NCBI GenBank assembly: GCA_013812385.1
Contig: JACCTM010000320.1
Coordinates: forward strand, 1 to 6,271
Length of the DNA stretch: 6,271 nucleotides
Source: Geodermatophilaceae bacterium
Lineage (GTDB): Bacteria; Actinomycetota; Actinomycetes; Mycobacteriales; Geodermatophilaceae
Reading direction: 5' to 3'
Position 1 is the first letter of the stretch, and the number at the start of each line of letters is the position of its first letter. A program made the translations under genes and the position numbers. The notes beneath the pieces were generated by a model. The model was given only the letters and a program-made list of their open reading frames with translations, searched no databases and had not been told where the DNA came from. Positions 1 through 5,577 of this stretch are shown in pieces.

Positions 1-306
1 ATGGGCTACTTCGGTTTCACCTACTTCGAAGAGAACGCGGACTCCCTCAAGGCCCTGGAGATCGACAATGGTGAGGGTTGCGTCGCGCCCAGCGTCGAGA
101 CCGCGCAGGACGGCAGCTACGCCCCGCTGTCTCGTCCGTTGTTCATCTATCTGAGTGACAAGGCCACCGAGCGGCCCGAGGTCACCGACTTCGTCAACTT
201 CTACATCGAGAACATCGACGACATAGTGACCGAGGCGCAGTACGTACCGCTCACTGACGAGCAGAAGGCCACGTTGGCCGAAGATTTCGAAGCCCTGACT
301 AGCTGA
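1..306 (+). CDS. pstS: Phosphate-binding protein PstS, C-terminal part (5' truncated by window)
   Basis: This is the last 101 residues of the periplasmic-type phosphate-binding protein of the Pst ABC transporter, which in Gram-positives is normally a lipoprotein on the outer face of the membrane. The visible part carries the usual C-terminal PstS features: GYFGFTYFEEN near the start, VAPSVET around residues 28-34, and PLSRPLFIYL around residues 43-52, followed by the helical end. The ATG at base 1 is very probably an internal methionine. The region before it, with the signal peptide, lipobox and most phosphate-binding residues, lies outside the window. Translation ends at TGA 304-306, and pstC follows after 10 bases. 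The identification rests on the motifs and on the pstC, pstA and pstB genes directly downstream. Any Pho-type promoter would lie upstream and cannot be seen here. Confidence 0.93.
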   Translation: MGYFGFTYFEENADSLKALEIDNGEGCVAPSVETAQDGSYAPLSRPLFIYLSDKATERPEVTDFVNFYIENIDDIVTEAQYVPLTDEQKATLAEDFEALTS

Positions 307-316
307 TCCGTCTTTC

Positions 317-1270
317 ATGTCAGTGACCGAACTAGGTTCGCGTGCCCCTGCGCCCCAGCCGATGAGGCTGGGGCGCAGGGGCAATCGCGCAGGTGAACGT
401 GGCGTCGAAGTGCTGCTGTTCATCGCCGCAACGGTCGGTGTGCTCACCACCGTCGGAATCATCATCGCGTTGGTCTTCCCGACCATCGACTTCTTCGGCG
501 ACGTCAGCATCGTCGAATTTCTCACCGGCGATTCCTGGACGCCATTGTTCGCGGACAAGGAGTACGGCGTCCTCCCGCTGCTGGTCGCGACACTGGTAGT
601 GACCGCGATTGCCACACTCATCGCCGTGCCGCTGGGACTCGGGGCCGCGATCTACCTGGCCGAGTACGCCCGACCGAAGGTCCGGAGTGCCCTCAAGCCC
701 ATGCTCGAGGTGCTGGCCGGCATTCCCACGGTCGTCTACGGCTTCTTCGCGCTCGTCGCCATCGGCCCGCTGATCCGTGACTACTGGCCAGGTGGGGACA
801 AACCGTCTTTTCAGAACCTGCTCATCGCCAGCATCGCCATGGGGATCATGATCGTGCCCACGGTCGCCAGCCTTGCCGAGGACGCGATGACCGCGGTACC
901 GAGAAGCCTCCGCCAGGGGGCTTTCGCCCTGGCCTCGTCACGGATGCAGGTGGCCACCCGAGTGGTCTTTCCTGCCGCCTTGTCGGGCATCGTCGCGGCG
1001 ATCGTGTTGGGCATCTCCCGTGCGATCGGCGAGACGATGATCGTGACCATCGCCGGGGGCCTGATCTCCGACCGCGTCCTGTTCAACCCGATTGAGGGTT
1101 CGGCCACGATGACCGCCTTCATCGCCAGTGCGGGCCAAGGCGATCTCCCATTGGGCACGGTGGAATACAAATCGATCTTTGCGGTGGGTGCCCTGCTGTT
1201 CATCATCACCTTCGCCCTCAATATCGTCAGCTTCCGCCTGGTCCGTCGCTTCCGAGAGGTCTACGAATAA
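317..1270 (+). CDS. pstC: Phosphate ABC transporter permease PstC
   Basis: This is one of the two membrane subunits that form the phosphate channel and dock onto PstB. It has 317 residues, a usual length for PstC. A charged N-terminus of about 30 residues is followed by a first membrane segment near residues 32-54, a loop, and then the MetI-like permease core. Landmarks are LPLLVATLVVTAIATLIAVPLGLGAAIYLAEYA (about 86-118), LEVLAGIPTVVYG (130-142) and the EAA-type cytoplasmic loop beginning EDAMTAVPRSLRQGAFALASS (188-208). SRAIGETM (234-241) holds the Arg and Glu that are conserved in the family and implicated in transport in E. coli. The ATG at 317 has no clear Shine-Dalgarno sequence and may depend on coupling to pstS. 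Met16 (ATG 362-364) is an in-frame alternative that would remove the low-complexity leader. The stop TAA abuts the pstA start. The family call is secure; the exact start is not. Confidence 0.95.
   Translation: MSVTELGSRAPAPQPMRLGRRGNRAGERGVEVLLFIAATVGVLTTVGIIIALVFPTIDFFGDVSIVEFLTGDSWTPLFADKEYGVLPLLVATLVVTAIATLIAVPLGLGAAIYLAEYARPKVRSALKPMLEVLAGIPTVVYGFFALVAIGPLIRDYWPGGDKPSFQNLLIASIAMGIMIVPTVASLAEDAMTAVPRSLRQGAFALASSRMQVATRVVFPAALSGIVAAIVLGISRAIGETMIVTIAGGLISDRVLFNPIEGSATMTAFIASAGQGDLPLGTVEYKSIFAVGALLFIITFALNIVSFRLVRRFREVYE
344..382 (+). repeat. Perfect 17-bp inverted repeat (stem-loop) at the pstS-pstC junction
   Basis: The left arm gcccctgcgccccagcc (344-360) and the right arm ggctggggcgcaggggc (366-382) are exact reverse complements, separated by the 5-base loop gatga (361-365). 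Fifteen of the 17 pairs are G-C, so the RNA stem should be very stable. It begins 37 bases after the pstS stop and falls on codons 10-22 of the pstC frame as started at 317. No T-run follows on either strand, so it is not a textbook intrinsic terminator. By position it could act as a partial terminator, as an attenuator or as a 3' stabiliser of pstS mRNA, giving more PstS than PstCAB. That role is inference. The symmetry itself is directly visible and far beyond chance for a 39-base stretch. Confidence 0.9.
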
Positions 1271-2188
1271 ATGGCGATCGATACCAGCCGGGCGGAGACC
1301 GGCTACGTGCACCCGTCGGCTGCGGCGCTCAAGAGGCGCCGTATCCGACTGGGCGACACGCTGTTCCGGTTGGCCTTGCAGTTCTGCCTTTTCGTGGCGT
1401 TCGCGTTCCTGGCGAGTCTGATCATCTACGTGCTCATCGCCGGATGGAATCGGCTCGACCTGCGCTTGGTGACGAACATGCCCAGCGGCCTGGCCTCTCG
1501 CGCCGACGAGTCCGGGCTGCAGTCCGCACTGACCGGGACTCTGTGGGTCATCACCCTAACCGCGCTGATGTGCCTCCCGACCGGTATAGCCGCAGCGATC
1601 TATCTCGAGGAGTACGCCGACAACACCCGTTGGTACAACCGGTTCCTCGAACTGAACATCCAGAACCTCGCCGGAGTCCCGTCGATCGTCTTCGGCATCC
1701 TCGGCCTGGGCATCATCGCGCGGGTGTTCGGCCTCGGGTTCACCATCATCACGGCGGCCATCGTGTTGTCCTTGTTGGTGCTGCCGGTCGTGATCATCGC
1801 CACCCGCGAGGCCCTGCGAGCCGTGCCGCCCTCGATCCGGCTGGGTTCCTACGCGCTCGGGGCCACCAAGTGGCAGACGGTCCGGCGACAGGTGTTGCCG
1901 GCCGCAACGTCCGGAACCGCCACCGGAGCCATCCTGGCGCTGTCTCGAGCCATCGGCGAGGCCGCACCGCTGATCCTGCTGGGTGCTGTGACCTTCGTCC
2001 GGTTCAACCCGGAGGGAATCTCCAGCCGGTACACAGTTCTGCCGATCGCGATCTTCAACCTGATCAAGAGTCCACAAGCCGAACTTCAGGAGCTGGCCTC
2101 GGCCGGAATTGTGCTTCTGCTGATCATCCTGCTACTGATGAACTCCATCGCGATCGTGATCCGCAACCGCGCCGGCAAGATTAGATGA
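1271..2188 (+). CDS. pstA: Phosphate ABC transporter permease PstA
   Basis: This is the second channel-forming permease of the Pst system and partner of PstC, with 305 residues, typical for the family. The cytoplasmic N-terminus is basic (KRRRIRLGD, 21-29). A first membrane segment lies near residues 34-57 and an extracytoplasmic loop at about 58-85. The core has GIAAAIYLEEYA (105-116), NLAGVPSIVFGILGLG (132-147), the EAA-type coupling loop REALRAVPPSIRLGSYALGATKW (179-201), LPAATSG (209-215) and LSRAIGEAAPL (224-234). The last of these contains the conserved Arg-Ala-x-Gly-Glu motif followed by the APL that separates PstA from PstC. A final hydrophobic helix ends the protein. The ATG follows the pstC stop with no spacer (TAA then ATG), and a gagagg at 1254-1259 inside pstC is a plausible ribosome binding site, so the two subunits are probably translationally coupled. 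Confidence 0.96.
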   Translation: MAIDTSRAETGYVHPSAAALKRRRIRLGDTLFRLALQFCLFVAFAFLASLIIYVLIAGWNRLDLRLVTNMPSGLASRADESGLQSALTGTLWVITLTALMCLPTGIAAAIYLEEYADNTRWYNRFLELNIQNLAGVPSIVFGILGLGIIARVFGLGFTIITAAIVLSLLVLPVVIIATREALRAVPPSIRLGSYALGATKWQTVRRQVLPAATSGTATGAILALSRAIGEAAPLILLGAVTFVRFNPEGISSRYTVLPIAIFNLIKSPQAELQELASAGIVLLLIILLLMNSIAIVIRNRAGKIR

Positions 2189-2240
2189 GCCGCGGTGTAA
2201 CAAGCTGTTCTGTCCATCTGTTGTCGACCGAGCAAGGGCT

Positions 2241-2246
2241 GGGGAA
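2241..2246 (+). promoter_or_regulatory. Ribosome binding site deciding the GTG start of pstB
   Basis: The purine run ggggaa lies 6 bases before the GTG at 2253. It is the best Shine-Dalgarno-like sequence in the 64-base pstA-pstB gap, and it supports a non-ATG start that gives PstB an N-terminal extension. I see no convincing promoter or terminator in the rest of that gap. Confidence 0.6.
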
Positions 2247-2252
2247 CGCATC

Positions 2253-3140
2253 GTGAGTGAGACCACGACTATCGCGCCGCCGGATCTGGATCGCCGTTCC
2301 GGGGTGAAGATCACGGCGCGTCAAGAACAATCCACTCCGGCCTCGGACCGCAACGGCGGCGTGGATCCGATCATCGAACTGCAGGACGTGGACATCTACT
2401 ACGGCTCGTACCGCGCCGTACGAGGAGTCTCGATTCCGATCGAGCGTCGCGAGATCACGGCAATGATCGGGCCGTCCGGTTGCGGCAAGAGCACCCTGCT
2501 GCGCTCGCTGAATCGAATGAACGACCTCATTATCGGCGCGCGGGTCACCGGCCGGATCACTTTCCACGGTCAGGACCTGTACGAGGCCGGCGTCGATCCG
2601 ATCGAGGTTAGGCGCCGGATCGGGATGGTCTTCCAGCAGCCCAACCCCTTTCCCAAGTCGATCTACGACAACATCTCCTACGGTCCGAAGGTCACTGGTA
2701 TGAAGGTCTCGAACATGGATGACCTCGTCGAGGAGGCGCTGACCGGCGCGGCCCTATGGGGAGAGGTCAAGGACAAGCTCAAGACCAGCGCCCTGGCGCT
2801 GTCCGGCGGCCAGCAGCAACGACTGTGCATCGCGCGGACGATCGCGGTGAAGCCGGAAGTCATCCTGATGGACGAGCCGTGCTCGGCCCTGGACCCGATC
2901 GCCACGGCCAAGATCGAGGATCTGATGGCCCAGCTCACCAAGCAGTACACGATCGTCATCGTCACGCACAATATGCAACAGGCTGCACGAGTCAGCGACA
3001 AGACCGCGTTTCTGACCGCTGAAGTGGACAAGGACGGCCAGCGGCACGGTGTGCTGATCGAGTTCGACGACACGAACAAGATCTTCAGCGCGCCCAGCAA
3101 CGAGCTCACCGAGGCCTACATCAGCGGCCGATTCGGCTGA
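2253..3140 (+). CDS. pstB: Phosphate ABC transporter ATP-binding protein PstB
   Basis: This is the cytoplasmic ATPase that powers phosphate import through PstC-PstA. All ABC motifs are intact: Walker A GPSGCGKST (73-81), Q-loop Gln128 in VFQQPNPFPKSIYDN, signature LSGGQQQR (183-190), Walker B VILMDEP (203-209), the PstB-typical CSALDP with its D-loop (210-215), and H-loop His239 in IVTHNMQQA. The C-terminal part with ELTEAYISGRFG is also typical of PstB. The family core begins near IIELQDVDIYYG (40-51). The roughly 38 residues before it are rich in Thr, Ser, Pro and charged residues and exceed the usual PstB length of about 250-260. The start is GTG with a well-placed ggggaa. The gene lies 64 bases after pstA, a wider gap than elsewhere in the operon but still compatible with co-transcription. 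Confidence 0.97.
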   Translation: MSETTTIAPPDLDRRSGVKITARQEQSTPASDRNGGVDPIIELQDVDIYYGSYRAVRGVSIPIERREITAMIGPSGCGKSTLLRSLNRMNDLIIGARVTGRITFHGQDLYEAGVDPIEVRRRIGMVFQQPNPFPKSIYDNISYGPKVTGMKVSNMDDLVEEALTGAALWGEVKDKLKTSALALSGGQQQRLCIARTIAVKPEVILMDEPCSALDPIATAKIEDLMAQLTKQYTIVIVTHNMQQAARVSDKTAFLTAEVDKDGQRHGVLIEFDDTNKIFSAPSNELTEAYISGRFG

Positions 3141-3159
3141 CCGGGCCCCGACGCTAGCC

Positions 3160-3163
3160 AGGA
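3160..3163 (+). promoter_or_regulatory. Ribosome binding site of the response-regulator-like gene
   Basis: An agga sits 7 bases before ATG 3171, inside the 30-base gap after pstB. It supports this start, which leaves about 22 residues in front of the receiver-like fold instead of the usual two to five. Confidence 0.5.
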
Positions 3164-3170
3164 CCCGCGC

Positions 3171-3926
3171 ATGGTCGCCGGTCGAACCGTCTCACCGGCA
3201 CTGCCCGAGAATTCCTATCTCGGGACCGGAGCAGCACTGCTCCTGCTGGTCGTCGAGCCGCAGGCATCGGTGGCAGCTGCGCTGAAGACCGCTCTCGGCA
3301 AGCACTTCAGCCTGGTGTTGGCTGATAGTGCCGCGGACGCATTGCTGGCTGCCGGCGAGTTCCACCCCGACGTCGTCCTCGCTGCCGCACAGCTGTCCGA
3401 CATCAGCAGCGAACACCTGGTGAGCACGCTGCGTCGACATCGACCGCTCGCGGTCATCATCGGTGCGGGGCCAGACGATGACGCGGCTGCGGCAGCCGCG
3501 ATGCGTGCCGGGGCAACGGCCCGCGTGAATCGGCCGTACGCGATCCAGGAACTCGAACCGCTCGTACGAGCCCTACGGCCGCCCAGAACCGTCCTGGCCC
3601 AGCTGGAATGCGGTGCCGTGCGCCTCGAGCCGCAATCGCAGCGGGTATTCCTGCGCGAGAGGCCGATCGACCTGCCCCTGCAGGAATTTCACCTGCTACA
3701 TCTGCTGATGACTCATCGCGACCGGGTACTGACCCGCGAGCAGATACGCCGACAGCTCTGGCCCGGGCTGCCCGACGAGCGGTCCAACACGATCACCGTG
3801 CACATCCGTCGGCTGCGCCTGCGATTGGGTGATGACCCCTGGCACCCGAGAGTCATCGCCACCGTCCGCGGGAAGGGGTACCGCTTCACCGCACCCGAAG
3901 CCGATCACTCGCCCGCGCCTCGGTGA
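3171..3926 (+). CDS. OmpR/PhoB-type winged-helix regulator with a degenerate (aspartate-less) receiver domain
   Basis: The 251-residue protein has two domains. Residues about 23-136 follow the receiver pattern (LLLLVVEP, PDVVLAAAQL, LAVIIGAG, GATARVNRPYAIQEL, LVRALRP), but the phosphorylation chemistry is lost. Aligned by eye to PhoB, the acidic pair is Glu29-Pro30, the phosphoacceptor Asp is Ala72, the Thr switch is Gly98 and the active-site Lys is Arg121. Residues about 145-239 are a well-kept Trans_reg_C winged helix, with LQEFHLLHLLMTHRDRVLTREQI, a recognition helix SNTITVHIRRLRLRLGD (205-221) and the wing end TVRGKGYRF (231-239). It probably binds DNA without phosphorylation control and could be constitutive or respond to a ligand or partner. 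It starts 30 bases after pstB and may share its transcript. No histidine kinase is nearby. A link to phosphate control is inferred from position only. Confidence 0.85.
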   Translation: MVAGRTVSPALPENSYLGTGAALLLLVVEPQASVAAALKTALGKHFSLVLADSAADALLAAGEFHPDVVLAAAQLSDISSEHLVSTLRRHRPLAVIIGAGPDDDAAAAAAMRAGATARVNRPYAIQELEPLVRALRPPRTVLAQLECGAVRLEPQSQRVFLRERPIDLPLQEFHLLHLLMTHRDRVLTREQIRRQLWPGLPDERSNTITVHIRRLRLRLGDDPWHPRVIATVRGKGYRFTAPEADHSPAPR

Positions 3927-3950
3927 CCACGGGTCTCCTAGGGTTTCGCC

Positions 3951-4415
3951 ATGGCCAGCCCACGCATCATCAGTGACAGCGTCGTCGTCGACACCCCGCC
4001 GGCGGTGGTCTTCGCGATCCTCGCCGACCCCAGGGCTCACCTCGAGATCGACGGCTCGAAGTCCGTCCAAGGTGTCGCGTCGACCCAATCCGGGCGCAAG
4101 CTGGCCCTGGGCGATCGCTTCGGGATGAGGATGAAGATCGGGCTCCCGTACACGGTGCGAAACACGGTCGTCGAGTACGACGACAACCGGCTGATCGCCT
4201 GGCAGCACTTCGCCAAGCACACTTGGCGTTACGAACTCGACGAGTTCGAGCCTGGGCGCACCAGGGTGATCGAGTCCTGGGACTGGTCCCGATCCCCGTA
4301 CGCACGGCTGATCGAACTCGTCGGTTTCCCAAGCCGCAATCGAAAGGGAATCGCGGCCAGCCTGCCCAAGCTCAAGGCCCTGGCCGAGCAGCGCGCCGCG
4401 GGGTCACCGGTCTAG
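3951..4415 (+). CDS. SRPBCC (START/polyketide-cyclase-like) family protein, ligand unknown
   Basis: This is a small soluble protein of 154 residues, the usual size of a single SRPBCC helix-grip domain that forms a hydrophobic pocket. The opening IISDSVVVDTPPAVVFAILADPRAH (6-30) is the characteristic first strand plus the Pro-rich turn and the helix pair. The middle strands include TVRNTVVEYDDNRLIAWQH (68-86), HTWRYELDEFEPGRTRVIESWDWS (90-113) continues the sheet, and the C-terminal helix (about 127-148) closes the pocket. No catalytic residue can be assigned, so it may bind a lipid or metabolite, or help a neighbouring enzyme. The ATG lies 24 bases after the preceding stop, with a weak aggg 7 bases upstream. 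Its stop overlaps the stop of the opposing gene by 4 bases (ctag). The family is fairly sure from the pattern; the function is unknown. Confidence 0.8.
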   Translation: MASPRIISDSVVVDTPPAVVFAILADPRAHLEIDGSKSVQGVASTQSGRKLALGDRFGMRMKIGLPYTVRNTVVEYDDNRLIAWQHFAKHTWRYELDEFEPGRTRVIESWDWSRSPYARLIELVGFPSRNRKGIAASLPKLKALAEQRAAGSPV

Positions 4416-5044
4416 AGCGGTGGTCTCGAGGACCGGCCCGAGTGCACGCGCGTCCAGGTCGGATCGCGGCCGAGCAGCGCCACGATGCGGTCCAGGATGG
4501 GCGCGCCTTCAGCCGTTGCGACGCCGGGTGCGAAGGCCGCGCCGGGACGCAGCCGCTCGGGCCCGTCGGGAACGGACTGGGCAATCTTGAGCCCCGTGTC
4601 GAGCAGATCCGGGTCGAGGCTGAACGGGACATCGATCGCCCTGGCGACATCCCAACCGTGTACGACGTAGTCGACGAGGTGAAAGCGGATCGCTTGGCTG
4701 CCCGGAAAGGTGGTAACCGGACTGATCTCAGGCAGTGCGAACTCGCGCCCGAGCACGCCATCCTCGGCGAACGCGGTCAGGACACGATCGGCCGCAGCGG
4801 CGTATTCGCTGATCGAAGCTGGCCCGAAAGGCTGTACCGCCCATAGGGAGATGTCCCCACCGTTGCCGGCCGCAGCCGCCGCGAAGCCGTCGTGCTGCAC
4901 GGTCATGTGGGCAAGCAGATCGCTCAGTTGCCAGTCACCGCAGGGCGTCGCCCGAGCAAGATCGCCGGTGCTCACCCGTGCGACCACCGAGACGCTGGCT
5001 CGTACCACCCGGGCGTGCAGCTCGCGGAGATCGGGAACCGTCAT
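4412..5044 (-). CDS. TIGR03086-type metal-binding protein (DinB / mycothiol-dependent maleylpyruvate isomerase-like)
   Basis: This 210-residue protein has the architecture of the DinB-fold family that includes mycothiol-dependent maleylpyruvate isomerase, with an N-terminal four-helix bundle and a possible divalent metal site. Diagnostic stretches are ATPCGDWQLSDLLAHM (32-47) with His46, and IRFHLVDYVVHGWDVARA (119-136) with His122, Asp125, His129 and the HGWD signature. His46 and His129 are the expected metal ligands, and an acidic residue near 125 fills the third place. Members are abundant in Actinobacteria and mostly of unknown substrate; some use mycothiol as a thiol cofactor, so an isomerase or thiol-transferase role is possible but unproven. 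The ATG is preceded by aggaga about 11 bases away, a rather long spacing. The gene is co-directional with the peroxiredoxin gene, which ends 68 bases upstream of it. Confidence 0.82.
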   Translation of the reverse strand: MTVPDLRELHARVVRASVSVVARVSTGDLARATPCGDWQLSDLLAHMTVQHDGFAAAAAGNGGDISLWAVQPFGPASISEYAAAADRVLTAFAEDGVLGREFALPEISPVTTFPGSQAIRFHLVDYVVHGWDVARAIDVPFSLDPDLLDTGLKIAQSVPDGPERLRPGAAFAPGVATAEGAPILDRIVALLGRDPTWTRVHSGRSSRPPL

Positions 5045-5112
5045 AAGATCCAGTGTCTCCTAGCAAGGAACCGGCCGCGCTCGAGCGGGCTGACGTCGCC
5101 CCCGACCGAAGG

Positions 5113-5577
5113 TCAGCTCGTGGGAGCGCCCTGCAGTGCCTTGAGCGCCTGGTCGGCGTGCACGGTCATGTTCATCTCGCTGGTGATCACCTCGGCGATC
5201 TTCCCGTCGGTACCGATCACGAACGTCGCGCGCTTGACCGGAGTGAGGAACTTGCGCTTGACCCCGTACGCGGTAGCCACCTCGCCGTCGGGGTCGGACA
5301 GCAGTGGGTAGTCGAAGCTGTGGGTGTCGGAGAACTCCTTCTGCTTGGCAACGGTGTCTGCGCTGATGCCGATCCGTTGCGCCCCCACGGCGCCGAATTC
5401 GGCTGCCAGGTCCCGGAAGTGACAGCTCTCGGCCGTACATCCCGACGTCATGGCCCCGGGGTAGAAGAACAGCACGACCGGACCCGCGGCCAGGAAGTCG
5501 CTGAGTCTGCGCGACGTCCCGGTCTCGTCGGGAAGGGTGAAATCGGGGGCGGCTGATCCGGTGCTGATGGTCTTCAT
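5113..5577 (-). CDS. bcp: Peroxiredoxin, Bcp/PrxQ type (thiol peroxidase)
   Basis: This is a cytoplasmic thiol peroxidase that reduces hydrogen peroxide and organic hydroperoxides, usually recharged by thioredoxin. The 154-residue length is typical of Bcp/PrxQ. The active-site motif is FFYPGAMTSGCTAESCHFRD (37-56): Thr44 and peroxidatic Cys47 fit PxxxTxxC, and Cys52, five residues on, is the expected resolving cysteine of the atypical two-cysteine type. Arg116 in KRATFVIG matches the catalytic arginine, and GISADTVAKQKEFSDTHSFDYPLLSD (70-95) is family-typical. The loop reads GAMTSG where many members have KDDTPG, a modest variation. The start codon overlaps the stop of the upstream DUF1295 gene (ATGA), so the two are probably coupled. 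Upstream of the ATG only a weak agaaag is seen, which fits coupling. The gene symbol follows the E. coli homologue. Confidence 0.93.
   Translation of the reverse strand: MKTISTGSAAPDFTLPDETGTSRRLSDFLAAGPVVLFFYPGAMTSGCTAESCHFRDLAAEFGAVGAQRIGISADTVAKQKEFSDTHSFDYPLLSDPDGEVATAYGVKRKFLTPVKRATFVIGTDGKIAEVITSEMNMTVHADQALKALQGAPTS

Noticed and set aside
1..3. ATG at the first base as the true start of a small gene
   Set aside because: The 101-residue product is the C-terminal end of PstS and begins in the middle of its conserved fold, so the gene is cut by the window edge.
1444..2184. Long open frame on the + strand inside pstA (246 codons), with similar minus-strand frames at 1556-2077 and 811-1312
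   Set aside because: They lie wholly inside the well-supported pstC and pstA genes, have Arg/His/Gly-rich compositions typical of out-of-frame high-GC translation, and show no family motif.
2205..2230. Possible direct repeat ctgtt...ctgtt in the pstA-pstB gap, considered as a Pho-box-like site
   Set aside because: The units are 13 bases apart and share only about five bases. Streptomyces-type PHO boxes use 11-base units with a different consensus, and the position inside the operon is not expected.
3482..3500. Odd-length 19-base palindrome with 9-base arms (cgcggctgc / gcagccgcg) inside the regulator gene
   Set aside because: It encodes a run of alanines (GCN codons), which readily gives such symmetry in GC-rich DNA, and it has only a single central base.
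3696..4332. Minus-strand open frames of 174 and 120 codons opposite the regulator and SRPBCC genes
   Set aside because: Shadow frames of two coding genes, with no recognisable domain and no ribosome binding site that I could support.
4223..4846. Plus-strand open frame of 207 codons opposite the TIGR03086 gene
   Set aside because: The minus-strand protein has clear family motifs, while this frame is an Arg/Gly-rich shadow that also overlaps the SRPBCC end.
5082..5120. Imperfect inverted repeat (cgag-cggg-ctgac against gtcagctcg) and a competing gacc-gaa-ggtc hairpin at the peroxiredoxin stop
   Set aside because: It is short, bulged, overlaps the stop codon and has no T-run, so it is too weak to call a terminator between the peroxiredoxin and TIGR03086 genes.
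5053..5556. Plus- and minus-strand alternative frames over the peroxiredoxin gene
   Set aside because: The peroxiredoxin frame carries the complete active site; the others show no motifs.
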